The position numbers were made by a program, and so were the translations under genes. The notes under the pieces are model-generated. The model saw only the letters and a program-made list of their open reading frames with translations, did no database searches and was not told the DNA's origin. Below are positions 22,746-61,784 of a DNA stretch of 64,000 nt, piece after piece; the first letter of the stretch is position 1; each line of letters opens with the position of its first letter. Source of the DNA: Lamellibrachia satsuma (lineage: Eukaryota > Annelida > Polychaeta > Sabellida > Siboglinidae); assembly GCA_033239005.1 (NCBI GenBank), contig BSQZ01000034.1, positions 5,662,001 through 5,726,000 on the forward strand. The letters run 5' to 3'.

Positions 22746-24755
22746 ATATCTTCAAATTATTTAAACATTTATAGTGTACATATGAATAGCTTAAGTTTAA
22801 TAAGAAAGTCCATATTTGACTGTTTGATCCTGAGGGTAACTTGTAACTGAGACAACCTGACTTAGTCAATCAAGACCACTTGCCCAATTTTGACCGGACT
22901 TGGTCAAAAACTCAAAACTAATTTTAACAGTTTGTATGACAATTTAATTCACCCTTTACAAAATGTATAGCAAGGTTGGACAAAAGAGCCAGCACATCAT
23001 AGTGGATAAGTACTAGATTCCTTAACTGTTTTCGTTAAATTAATCTGAAAAGAGATGAGTGAAATAATTGGATTGATGTCAGGAGGGACCTTTTATTTTT
23101 TAGATGGTCAAGGCAGCAAGTGTTCCAGAGTTTTATTTTAGTGATTGCTGTTGGTATAGAATTCCATATTCCGACTGATCTGCAGTAGAACGAAATTAGT
23201 AAATTATTGAAAAAATTAGCTCTCGCCTAATTGTAAATATACATATATATATACTATTTGTTTACAAACATTAGAATATCAATTGTTGTTATGGTTGTTG
23301 TGTAGCAGTTAGTATTAGCAATTAAACATGTAGTTGTATACTGTAGTAGTGTTAGTATTATTATTATTATTATTAGAAGTAGTTAGTATTAGCAGTATAC
23401 ATGTAGTAGTATACAGTATTTTTATTATTATTATTAGTAGTAGTTATTAGTACTTAGTAGTAGTAGTTAGTATTATAGTAGTATACAGTAGTAGTATACA
23501 GTAGTAGTATACAGTAGTAGTCTAGTATACAAGTGTCAATTACCTGTAAACCATTGTTATTTCCTTATTTACTTCCTTAGGCTTATTACACGTCATCTGT
23601 CGAGCTGGGTGTGGCCAATGGCATCGGATTGCAAATGTTGTGTAATCATGCCTACTTGTTAGTAATTGGCTACTACCAAGTTACAAGAATTGTCGTCTCC
23701 TACGGACCACAGTCAGAATCCGTCCGCCATTACATAAAGAGTCGGAAGGAAAAAATTAATTGTGCAGTTAGGGTTTATTTGTGAGAGCAGAAATTGTATG
23801 GATGAGTGAGTGGAAGTGATGTTTTTGTGCACAGTAGCATCTAAGCTTTGAAATGATGCCATTTGTCAGTTGGTATAGGACAGAGTGGCCACCAGGTAGG
23901 GTGTACTCATATTTTGGAAACTGGGGAATTTCATGGCAGAAATGCAGGGGTGTCATGCATTGAAGCAATTTGTGCGAAAAGGAGGTGTCATTTTCATGAA
24001 TTTCACATACCACTGTGCCCTACTCAGACTGCTGGCTACTCAGACTGCTGGCTACAACTACTACAAGTACTGAAGTAGTAGTACTTGGTAAACATGAAAC
24101 ACGACAACTCAACCGGAACTGTTAAAGTACTTGTTCTCGATTGCAAAACTTACATTATCAGACCAGTATCATTCACTCGAACGCCGAAGATGTTTACACA
24201 GTCCCCTTTGTCTTTGAAGCTCCTCTTGAAACTTGCCGGCTGCCACTGAGTATCACTTTTATAGTTCTGACGCCGGCCGAGCCTTCGATTCGAGTCTGGC
24301 CTTCGACCATCGTCTGTATGTTTATAGACAGACGAATAAACACGACGTCTTTCCGACGTTAGCGAATCTACTGTCACGCTGACATCGACATTCGTGACTA
24401 GGCGTCATGATTCCGTCACGCCGCATGAACATTTGTGCTGAAAATAGCCGGGTTGGTTTCAGGTCACGACTTCCTACACAAACAATGATTTGGTCACAGG
24501 CGCAACGAAAGGCGGCAGCACTGCCGTCCTAACTGCCATCTACCGGAATATGGTTGAAACATTTTAAGCTCCCTGTAGGGTAGTGTGGGGCAAAGCGCAC
24601 CTTTAAATAGGCAAACGCGATTTAGCCTACTCGTTTTCATAGCACAGTCACATGTACACAACTGTTATCGAAATAGTAATAGAACTACAGAACCTTAGAA
24701 GCAGCACAGCAAACAAAGAAAACATAATTTGAGTGACAGTTCAACACATTTTGCA
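22746..24755. other. Unassigned region with TAG/TAT-rich simple repeat
   Basis: No supported gene. The stretch 23330-23527 is the only clear structure. Confidence 0.45.
23330..23527. repeat. TAGTAGTAT/TTATTA-type simple repeat
   Basis: Mixed runs of TTATTA and GTAGTATACA, irregular period. Confidence 0.85.
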
Positions 24756-24761
24756 AATTTA

Positions 24762-24858
24762 TGTTATGTTATGTTATGTTATGTTATGTCATGTCATGTC
24801 ATGTCATGTCATGTCATGTCATATCATATCATAGCATATTATATTATATTATATTACA
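24762..24858. repeat. Pentanucleotide repeat drifting ATGTT to ATGTC to ATATC to TATAT
   Basis: The 5-bp unit changes stepwise along the array: ATGTT copies, then ATGTC copies, then ATATC/ATAGC, then TATAT. Each variant is clustered, as in slippage-driven growth. Confidence 0.9.
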
Positions 24859-25320
24859 CACCGCGCACATCGCCATTTTTTTTAATATGCTTAGCGCATG
24901 AACCTGTGGAACAGCGAAATCTACTTTCGGCTGGACACACACTCGTGGCAAGATATGCAGAGGGAAGCAAAAAAAGCATATTATTTCAAACTGATGTAGG
25001 AAAACATTTATTTTGAAGCGGAGGATCTTCCATCCCTAATAAACAATCTACTGCTCTAGAAACGGCTCGTCAATGCTCCGACTCCGGCAGATCAATTACG
25101 ATGACGACGAATACGATGATTATGGTGATTATGATGATGATAATAAATATGTACAAAAGGTAGGTATAAAACGTTACAGTCAGTAATATATCACATGTGA
25201 CGAATTGTCAGGGAAAGTGACACATTTATGCTATTCCTCGTTCGCAATTTTTTTTTTAAGATATGATAAATAATTTGTTAACATGGTGAGAGTCGTGTGT
25301 GTTTTCCTTATATAAATTAT

Positions 25321-25428
25321 TCTCTAGCAGGGCGTTCCATAGAATGTTCTCTAGCAGGGCGTTCCATAGAATGTTCTCTAGCAGGGCGTTCCATAGAATG
25401 TTCTCTAGCAGGGCGTTCCACAGAATGC
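25321..25428. repeat. 27-bp minisatellite, four copies
   Basis: Unit contains TCTCTAGCAGGGCGTTCCAT then AGAATGT. Four near-identical copies; gives the FSSRAFHRM shadow peptide. Confidence 0.93.
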
Positions 25429-25641
25429 AGCGTGTCGAGGAAAACACGTTCACCATAGGTGACAGTCCGCACAAATACAACGTGGAATGACTTACCCGTG
25501 ATCTGATACTTTAAAGAGTGAGTTGGCTGGTGTTACTTCACAATGTCAATCGTGCGTACCGGTGCCGACCCACCATGCACATGTGTTAACGAAGGTAAGG
25601 CTATCACTATTCAAAGAGCCGGCCGATTCAACAGAGAACGT

Positions 25642-25684
25642 GACGGGTGACGGGTGACGGGTGACGGGTGACGGGTGACAAGTG
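25642..25684. repeat. 8-bp repeat GACGGGTG, about five copies
   Basis: Perfect GACGGGTG run followed by a decayed copy (ACAAGTGACGG). Confidence 0.9.
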
Positions 25685-27467
25685 ACGGACAAGTAAAGCT
25701 AGCTGCAAACTACCCGATTTTTTCGGGCTAGGGAATGCAGATTTTTTATCGGGGTAAAATTTGTTGGACCAGATAGCTCGTTGGCAATATGTTGTCGCGA
25801 CTAGCGCGACCCTATTGGCAAGTTTGGAAATTAGCCAAAATGTCTGAAATAATCTGTGTGTACGTGAATGCAATCACGCTTACTATTGGTCGCTATTTAC
25901 GCGCGCGAGCCCCGACCGGTTGTCTGGGTCTGCAGCACACCAGGGATCATGCCTCGGTTACACTTCGAATGTAGGCCATAGCAATTTTAGGTATGTGTTA
26001 TAAAAAAAATCATCTGACATAACTGCATTTGAGCAGGCACATTGGCAAGTTTGCTGGTAGAACGTGTTGACGGTGTAACTGTGGATTTTTAGATGATTTC
26101 AATAGGCGGAAGGATTTTTGGCAATTTTTCGCAACAAGGCACGTGTGCGTAGTAATTCATGTATAAATTGGTAAACATTAGCGGGTATGGCACGTTCAGG
26201 CATTTTAAAAGAGTTAGAAGTACGATACTTTGACTAAACTCGATCAGCATGTCAATGAAGTGATGACAACGGCATTGTTGATGGTCCCATTTTCTTACAA
26301 TCGTGCAAAACGTTAACATGGTCGTCAATGGGAAACGTAACAGGATGCTGAACCTACTAGCCGACAAATCCCGAAAGGGCGTCTTGAAATATTGCACTGC
26401 CAGATATTGCCTGGCCAGCTCTGATCCAATCGTATACTTAGACGAAATTCGCAGCACATTAACTGAATATTTGTCGGCCGACGAAAAATCGGCAATGTGC
26501 TGCCGGCTTAAGGGATGACCACCGTATTCATTAAACATTCGTTGTGGTCAGTTATTTGAACCACTACAGTGAACTCCGCTTAACAGAATAGTGAAAAACA
26601 GAATCAGGTGTTTAGTAGAATCAAACCTGTTGGCTGGGAGGAATCATTTCCTATTCCCGTCGTAATAAAATACGCCGCGTAAATTAACCAGTCGCTTAAC
26701 TGCACTGACCCCGATGAAGTGGTTATATAAAGCCGCCTAGACTATACTATGATTATAGTCTTCTCTGTATGAATGATTGGCTTATTGAGTAACGCTATCC
26801 ATTGAAGGTTTCCCTTGCAGGCTCGTTGAATGCTCATTATGCAGTTGTACACAATTCGTCTGTGCCGCCTGAGTGGCGTATGTCGGTGGTTTACAGTGTT
26901 TTTTGAAAATGTCATCACATCAAACTCGCATTCCGATGACATTCCGAGATATGTAGCAATGTGTTATAGTGTGTCATGGGACTGCATTATTAACAATGGC
27001 ATATCTAGCATCTCGGGGGTATGGCCCTATGCCCCCCCCCCAATACGCGTGTTTTATTTCTGTGAGTTTGGGTTAAATAATACGAACATTTTGTAGTACA
27101 GATCCGACAGTTTATTCTTTGGAAGATCAGGTTGTCTCGTCGTAAATGTTCACTCAGACGCAAACCGTTGAGATACGAATGACATTTACTCTCAGTGACT
27201 GAAGACGCACAGTGGAAGCAGGTTCAGGTATATGCAGCTCGCTTTGTTAATGAAGACGCCAATGGCCGTGACTGTGGATAGCCACCAGCTAATTCACGGT
27301 ACACAAGTCTTATAACAATCCGCCCGTCTTGTGCTGATTTGGAGCAGTCGACCCGGCTCCACACACAAAGTCCATCATTCAGTGAGATGTTCTCGAAATT
27401 GTTTCGTCTTGTACTAACCTGCTCACACACGTACACACGACAACAGGTTCATCAGTGGATAGTGAAA

Positions 27468-27608
27468 ACTACACACACACGCTCACACGCGCGCACACAC
27501 ATGCATTCATACATACATACATATGTGCATACATACATACAAATATGCAAGCATATACGCACGCACGCACGCACGCACGCACGCACACACGCACACAAGA
27601 ATGCACGA

Positions 27609-27673
<65 letters not shown>

Positions 27674-27712
27674 CACGTGTGCGTGCGTGTGAGCGTGTGC
27701 GTGTGCGTGGCA
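27468..27712. repeat. CA/CGCA/CATA compound microsatellite
   Basis: Blocks of CATACATA, GCAC, (CA)n and (CGCA)n in sequence. Source of many overlapping His/Thr and Cys/Val shadow ORFs. Confidence 0.93.
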
Positions 27713-28219
27713 GAAAACGCCCCATTGAATTGGGAATTGGAGTGTTTATATAAATGTGCTCACTGTTGGCCAAAGCGACGTTTGACGAACATACAACACT
27801 TACCCTATTGTCCCAGGCAAGCGGTGCGTGGTCTATCCAGTCCACTTATAACATTGTCGTTTCTTGGTAAATCACCAGTGCTATTTTAGTAGTCCTTTTG
27901 CTGAACCGGCAAAACCTGTATTCTAAAGATGCATTCGATGTTTTGCATTAATCACGCGCTATTTAATGTTCGGTTGGGTTGTCGGGACCTTTTCTTCCGA
28001 CAGTCACATGTGTGCTTTGTTCACGGACTAGTAATACCGGGTCGACCTCTTCGAGGTTTGTATGTCGCCAGTAACCTTCATAATCATATCAACACCATCA
28101 CGATCATCACAATAATTACAACATCATCACGATAACCATGATCGTCATGGTCACTGAATCACACCACGAACGTCACACTTATTATAGCAACGTCACGATC
28201 ATCATAATGATTATAGCGC

Positions 28220-28372
28220 GCACTTACGTGTGCGTGCATGGTAGATTTGTATGTGTGTGATATAGTGTGTGCGTGTGCGTGAGCGTGCACGTGCGAGTGT
28301 GTGTGCATGTACACAAACACACGCACACGCACACGTGTGCGTGTGCGTGTGCGTGTGTGTGCGTGTTTTCTC
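28220..28372. repeat. GT/CA-rich repeat with inverted halves
   Basis: GTGTGCGTGTGCGTGAG-type sequence is followed by ACACGCACACGCACAC and again GTGTGCGTGTG, so the strand can fold back on itself. Confidence 0.75.
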
Positions 28373-28892
28373 GACGTTGTCATACGACACTCAAGTTATA
28401 ATGTATAATGTATGTGCCTACATGCACACGGAACTGTCTAGACGATAGCGTGATGTGAACTCATAATTGCTTGCTCTGTTAAACCCATTTGTATGCTACC
28501 AGCATTTGCAAATATGACTGCAAACTTTCGTCGCGAGTTGCTGATGCCACCAATGAGATCACGCCTTTGCATTGTATTTGTGTGAGAACGTAATAGTTAA
28601 TGTAGAATTTATAGAATAGAATTTATATTTGTAGAATTCATAGCGAACTTAGTAGAATTCGAGCAACTAGAAAGACATGGTTCCCACGGAGAGGGAAAAA
28701 CTTAGAAATCTTTATCGCAAATAACAACAACAGCCAACTGTCATGATCTGCTCGCGACCTTCGCATGCATTGTGCACTTATACGAATGCAGCGAGCGGGA
28801 CGTTCTGATCGCTACACAATGCACGGCAATGAAGGCTGTCCCAGTGACCGGTTAAGAAGTCGCTGACGCGCCTTCGACGTTGTTGTTGCAAG

Positions 28893-55765
<26,873 letters not shown>

Positions 55766-56300
55766 CAAAGCCAGGAAGCAGATGAATTGTTGACGGCGCA
55801 TCCAACATTATTATGGATTGCAAAATGAACTGAACATCATCGATCAATGCTTCTTTATAGCTGGACGCTGGTGCAACTCTGTTTAGTTACGATATTGCAA
55901 TTTAAATCAGTGTGAGAACTTATGTCGCGGCATAATCCTCAGAAACCAAAGAATTGAACAATCTTCTGATGACGAGAAGAACTGTGTTAGGTTTGCTGCT
56001 GACCTAACACTTTCATGGAGAGAGTAATAACGAGTTGGTGACGCAACCGAGAAAGCCACTGTTTGTTTCAACTGTACATGGTATTTGCCTAGTGTACGCG
56101 CCACATTATAGCTAATTAATGTTTATGAAACTTGCAATTGTGGCAGGCTGATAGCGTCTCAGGTATTTGTGCGCTGTGTTAAATACGTTCATTTGACATG
56201 TATGCTACTTAATACCAGTGTTTAGGTAATGTGATGACGAGCATACGTCCGAAATCCTGCTTAGACGTTCGATGATAGCTTAGAACCTTGTCCCGGTTTT
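55766..56300. other. CLCA 3' UTR or flank, nothing recognised
   Basis: Unique sequence with no gene; transcript end not determinable from sequence. Confidence 0.4.
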
Positions 56301-56306
56301 AACGGG

Positions 56307-56740
56307 TTTTTATGTATTGCTAACCGTACATGGCGAACCCATTCCACGACTCTATCTGACTGGTCAGCGTACATTACACTTTTATGTATTGCTAACCGTA
56401 CATGGCGAACCCATTCCACGACTCTATCTGACTGGTCAGCGTACATTACACTTTTATGTATTGCTAACCGTACATGGCGAACCCATTCCACGACTCTATC
56501 TGACTGGTCAGCGTACATTACACTTTTATGTATTGCTAAGCGTACATGGCTAACCCATTCCACGACTCTATCTGACTGGTCAGCGTACATTACACTTTTA
56601 TGTATTGCTAACCGTACATGGCGAACCCATTCCACGACTCTATCTGACTGGTCAGCGTATATTACACTTTTATGTATTGCTAACCGTACATGGCGAACCC
56701 ATTCCACGACTCTATCTGACTGGTCAGCGTACATTACACT
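56307..56740. repeat. 72-bp minisatellite, six copies
   Basis: The unit includes TTTTATGTATTGCTAACCGT, ACATGGCGAACCCATTCCAC and CTGACTGGTCAGCGTACATT. Copies are almost identical. 72 is a multiple of three, hence the long minus-strand shadow ORF with SDRVVEWVRHVRLAIHKSV. Confidence 0.96.
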
Positions 56741-57404
56741 TCAACGGTTGGCGCAACTTTTGTGCGCACCGTCGCGCTCGTGGTGTTATTGTCTGGAACT
56801 ACACGCACTTTCCGATACCGGCTATATAGAGTACGATACCTTATTAGTCTTTTCTATTTTCATCAGCTGTGAACAAGGAAAAAAGGCATTTGTTGTAACT
56901 TTACAATAACGCAAACATTAAAACATCACTACACCCCGTCACTATAACACTTTAATTTTACAACATGTTACCAGAATGAGTCAAGGAAAGTACTATTTAT
57001 TTCATGAATCGCAAGGTATATTTGATATGTCAACTCAAATCTAAATTTAACAAGTATGATATTCTGATATATTAAAGTCGTACTATTCGTATGTGTATTT
57101 CTAGATATTAGTTCGTCCGTATTTATATGTACGAACCAATATGACCCATAACTCCCTATTTCGGTGTTTTAGGCATGGCTAGTTCGTGCAGTCTTCTTAC
57201 TGCGCTCGATCAACATTTTTGAATCGGTTCAACAATTGTTGCGACGACCAAATCAATATGCGAATCTAGTTTTGTGGTGTTGTTGATCAGCGTACATTGC
57301 ATGACATGAATTTTTAAGTCAATTAAGCATATGACTCACAATAATAATTTAGCAATATGCGCGTAGCATAACGAGCAGTTGGATTGATCCGAGTTTTACC
57401 CTTA

Positions 57405-57765
57405 ATGCCAGACAATGTGTCTGACTTAATGCCAGACAGCTTGCCTGAGTTAATGGCAAACAGCTTGTCTGACTTCATGCCAAATTGCGTGTCTGACTTA
57501 ATGCCATACAGCGTGCCTGACCTATTGCAAGACGGCGTGTTTGAAGTCATGCCAGGCAGCGTGTCTGACTTATTGCAAGACGACGTGTCTGACTTCATTC
57601 CATACAACGTGTCTGACTTATTGCAAGATGGCGTGCTTGACTTCATGCCATACAAAGTGGCTAACTTAACGCCAGACTGCGTATCTGACTTCATGCCATA
57701 CAACGTGTCTGACTTCATGCCAGACAGCGTGTCTGACGTCATGCCAGACAGCGTGTCTGGCAACC
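57405..57765. repeat. 24-bp minisatellite, about 15 copies
   Basis: Units of the type GACTTCATGCCATACAACGT plus GTCT, more diverged than the other arrays. Both strands open by period. Confidence 0.93.
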
Positions 57766-57837
57766 AATAGTGCTATTACATAATAAAAAACACCCAGTTG
57801 TGTTTGGTTGTTATGACTTTTAATAATCTTACTGCGA

Positions 57838-57892
57838 TACACACACACGCGCACGCGCACACACACACGCGCGCGCGCAGACACACACATAT
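57838..57892. repeat. CA/CG microsatellite
   Basis: ACACACACGCGCACGCGCAC-type run. Confidence 0.93.
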
Positions 57893-57899
57893 AGATGGC

Positions 57900-59455
57900 A
57901 TATTTAAATGTCTATATAATCAGTTAATTAGCAATGAAACGTTACTTAGTTTTTTTTAATCAAAATCAGCCTATAGTTCATGATTAAATACAAACCACTT
58001 GGCTGATCATTGTTCTAGGGTAGCGTAATGCTGACAAGCCATTGCTTTCTCTCTCTCTATTTGTCTCACAGGGTGCTCTAGTGTCATCCCTTGGGTAACT
58101 ACGTGTCCCTTGTTTGTGTTTTTCAACAGGTTTCTTATATATTTGTGTGAGTCTCGCATCGGCAGCACGATTCCGAATAATAGTGATGATAATAATAATA
58201 AAAACTAATTATAATAACATTCACTTACGAACTATCTAGTTATGCCTCGCGGAATACGGATTTTCTGTTAGTACACCCACTACTATGCACTACTATAATC
58301 GTATCAGCCTATATGCATTTATTGATTGATCTATAAACGTTTAGTGTGAATAGCTTACTGTGTGTTTTGCTTCTGCTGCAACCGTACTGTGAACATATTG
58401 ACATGACGATATGCGGCTCCAATATCCTGTTATGTTTTTGGGCTTGGAAATGCATTTACACAACGGATGATAGAACGGAAATATAAATGTGTCTAGCAAG
58501 GTGACTATATTAAATATACATAATTTTGGCACTTAGTACAATGTGGCTAATTTTTATTTATATAAGTGTACAATTTTATGGGAGTAAGAGTCAATGTATG
58601 TAACAAACCATCAACAGGTCCTCGATGTTGTCAGTAGCGCCACCAGCCGTCAGACTTTAGTATTTGTCAGATAATGTTACTTCGCACCCTTTCACACATA
58701 ACTGTTTTGCCATCAGTCGTTAGGTGGCGTTCCCTATGCGGCGTATGTACACAAAGTATTTACTTCCTGTTGCATGTGATTTTTTGCGATCAACAATAAC
58801 TACTGTTGAATGTCAACAAAGAATAATAGTAGACGGGGAATAATTGAAAGTAATCACGAATGGTGTACGTACCACAGGGACCAGCATCATAAGTTACTAT
58901 AATTCTTACATTATAAATAATGATAGATTACAAACCAAGCACATTTCTGACTACTGAGGATGACATAAATATTTAGAAATGTTTGAGTTACAATTCACGC
59001 CGTTGAAGCCTGTGATGGCATCGTGAGATGTATGGAAGCACCACCACTGCCACAACATGGCAATACATTAAAAATTGACGACTGTCGGAGTGGTACAAAC
59101 AATTGATCTACTTTATTATATAGGTATCAACGTCTATACGTCTTGTAGCAAGTCTTGTTCTTGAAGCAGTGTCTCTGGGTAGAGACACTGCTACTATAAT
59201 GTAGCTAATGTTGGTTTGTTATGCGATGCAGGCGTTTTTTAAACACCTCAGTGGGACACACGCAAACACTAAGTAATCAAGGTTATGGCTGGCATTCAGC
59301 GGCACACGTATAGGCGTAATTATTATCTTTACGATAACATATCAGACACAATAATACCACGGTTGCAACTTCCGCTACAGCTTTTTTGAAATTGTGACCT
59401 TCACCACCGGGGCCCACGATGTCCGTCAGAAGAGCACTGTCTTGCAAAGACTCCA
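57900..59455. other. Unassigned intergenic DNA
   Basis: No coding or repeat structure I can support. The words GTCAGTAGCGCCACCAGCCG and TCAACAGGTCCT near 58612-58650 recall the acceptor region of CLCA exon 9 (50371-50410: CAACAGGTTCTTGAGGCTGC, GGCGCCACC), perhaps by chance or an old duplication. Confidence 0.35.
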
Positions 59456-59465
59456 TAGATAGACA

Positions 59466-59518
59466 AACAAACATACAAACGAACAAACAAACAAACAAAC
59501 AAACAAACAAACAAACAT
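59466..59518. repeat. (CAAA)n tract
   Basis: AACAAACAAACAAAC run with a few CATA/CGAA variants. Confidence 0.95.
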
Positions 59519-59604
59519 AAAGACACACATAATAATAATATGAATTTATACAGCGCATGAATCCACTAAAAATAAAATGCTCTCGGGCGCTTTACATACA
59601 ATTG

Positions 59605-59750
59605 TATAAGTTAAATATGTATAAGTTAAATATGTATAAGTTAAATATGTATAAGTTAAATATGTATAAGTTAAATATGTATAAGTTAAATATGTATAAG
59701 TTAAATATGTATAAGTTAAATATGTATAAGTTATATATGTATAAGTAGTT
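59605..59750. repeat. 15-bp minisatellite, about ten copies
   Basis: Perfect TATAAGTTAAATATG units, the last changed to TATATATG. The perfection suggests recent growth. Confidence 0.96.
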
Positions 59751-60449
59751 ACGAAAGTAAACTGTACAAAACAGACAAGCTGGTTAAGACACATTCTAAA
59801 TTTACACCAAAAAGGACAATACATTAACATTATAATACATATATGAGCTCACGAATATGCGTCCGGAACAATTACAGATCCATTGCCCCCCCCCGTGGAC
59901 GCCCATGCCAGGGAGGTCGAGATGGCGGTGGACTGTACAGATCTGCCAGGGGTGAAGTGTACAGCGCTTTGAACCGTCCCAGTGACTGGATACAGCGATA
60001 TACAAGAACGTACCTTTATTTTTATAATAGCGACATCCGGTGAATATATACACGTATGAAATATCAATTAAAATTGGCTTAGACATTTTATTTTAGGGAA
60101 CATGCATACGTGGTCATCACTACAGTCTATGCTAATGTAACACATATGCCACGTACATTAACCAGCAGTTTGTTTTAAATGTTTGAACCGGCGGTCGTGT
60201 GGTCAAATATTATACTTTAATGTATTAATGCAGTTTATGATAATTATTGTTATACGTAGGGAGCGCCTCCGCGCGCATGCACGCATGCACGCACGCATTC
60301 ACGTCAGTGTTGGACTATTCGACAACAATCAAAAACCGAGGAAACCTACCTCAACCAAACACTATAAATAATAAGACTTGTCAGTTCGGGGTATTTGTGT
60401 AATCATGACGCCACTAGCGCTACCTGACGGCTGGGTTTATCAACTAAAA

Positions 60450-60571
60450 ATGGCTGATCTTCGGCGAACAAAGCGTGGTGGCAGGATATGCGCGGCAATT
60501 GGTTGCCATTGCACAACCTACAATTCAGATGTCTGCTTATTTCGATTTCCGAATGAAAAATACAGAGATAG
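60450..60571 (+). pseudogene. THAP zinc finger, first exon
   Basis: MADLRRTKRGGRICAAIGCH begins the frame; the two Cys are spaced C-x4-C as in THAP fingers, and FRFPNE matches the F-x-x-F-P block. Ends at AG|GTAAGT. The Trp that normally follows is not visible, so a middle exon may be missing or unrecognised. Confidence 0.75.
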
Positions 60572-61077
60572 GTAAGTAAATTAAAGCATTATTGCATAAA
60601 TTACAGTAACAATAAGCACAATGTTGTGGCTGTGCCCTATTATCGCCAACTTCGAAGATGATGTCTAAGCATGTGTTAGCTACGAGTAAACGAGTGTTTA
60701 CTTACTACTAAAATAGTACTGTCGAGTACTATCATTGTGAAATGACTTTAGCAAGATTTAGCACTGTGACCTTGATATAGTCTGTGCAAATATGTGCTTC
60801 TGTCAGCCTGAAGCTAGACAACGGTAATCGTAGACTGCTTGCAGCAGTGGCAGTGCTAGCCTAGGCCCGGGCTAGGCTGTCAGAGCATCTAGTGTAGGGT
60901 GGTAGGCGTGGCGTAGCCTCGGCGGTAGAGCCAGTGGCAGGGGTATCACTTGCACTGTTGGCACACATAGTGTTATTTGAACATACCACATAACATAAAA
61001 CATGAAACTATATTGGCAGGAGTAACTTAATGCAGTTTCCATAAAAATGAGTGGTTTTAAAAGTCGGTAAGTCATAG

Positions 61078-61132
61078 GTTATGCATGGCATAGCCACAGC
61101 CATAGGCATAGCCATAGCCATAAGCATAGCCA
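61078..61132. repeat. GCCATA hexanucleotide repeat
   Basis: GGCATAGCCATAGCCATAAG-type sequence within the transposase intron. Confidence 0.9.
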
Positions 61133-61365
61133 TCACTATCTTGATTGTTAGTGTGTCACGAGGCTGGTACTGCTCAGAAGTATTAAATCAGTTGGTGAAC
61201 TGCAGTGTTACTGCATGCATAGTCACATCTTAATCTTTAACAGCCATTGTCACATGATTGTGAAAACTACCATTAAGCATAACTTACTATTCCGTAATTC
61301 TTTTGCTAGAGTGATTTTTTTTAATGCATGACCTAAGTTTTATGTGTCTGATTTTTTTGCTGACA

Positions 61366-61533
61366 CCAACTGAACTCTACAATAACTACAGAATGTGCTC
61401 AACTCATGTTGAAGATAGCCAGTTCACGGACCCAACACTCACATCATTGATGCCATATGCAATCCCAACTATATTTGAGTCTGTGCCAAACCCAACTCCC
61501 AAAATAGCATCAAAGAGACACCGAAATGAATGA
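61366..61533 (+). pseudogene. THAP zinc finger, second part
   Basis: Encodes PTELYNNYRMCSTHVEDSQF and, further on, PYAIPTIFESV. CSTH supplies the C-x2-H zinc ligands, and AIPTIF is the AVPTIF box that closes THAP domains. An in-frame TGA follows at 61531-61533 before the next acceptor. Confidence 0.72.
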
Positions 61534-61784
61534 CACACTCCTGAATTACACAGTAAGAATGCATTTAATTGATTAGTTGTCAGATATGTCCTGCATGGAT
61601 ATTTCTATGCTCAGTTCTCTTCATCTCTGTATTCTTGTATCCATCTGTCAGTTTGTATATATTAAAAAATTATTCTTTACCCATAACACAAACTATAATC
61701 ACTGTGAATGGATGTGCCCATATAGTTATATCCAGTTTTATTTAAATAATGCAGGGTGCATTAGTCAATTTATTTGTTTTGCAG

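Larger units (their letters stand above)
25690..28780. other. Unassigned DNA upstream of CLCA, with CA/CG repeats
   Basis: No gene recognised. An ORF at 26303-26518 (+) has ordinary amino-acid composition but no family match I can name. The rest is simple repeats and unique AT-rich sequence. Confidence 0.4.

Noticed and set aside
26303..26518. 71-codon ORF (MVVNGKRNRMLNLLADK...) as a gene
   Set aside because: Ordinary composition but no recognisable family, start context or neighbouring exons; kept only as unassigned.
27452..27889. His/Thr-rich and Cys/Val-rich ORFs at 7.5, 27.5, 48.0 and 54.8 kb
   Set aside because: CA/CGCA microsatellites read in several frames; no other coding signal.
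56261..56734. Minus-strand 157-codon ORF with SDRVVEWVRHVRLAIHKSV repeats as a gene
   Set aside because: Six identical 72-bp repeats; no start or end domain and no splice signals.
57323..57770. Two opposing ORFs (MPDTLSGMKSD and LMPDSVSDF repeats)
   Set aside because: 24-bp minisatellite open on both strands.
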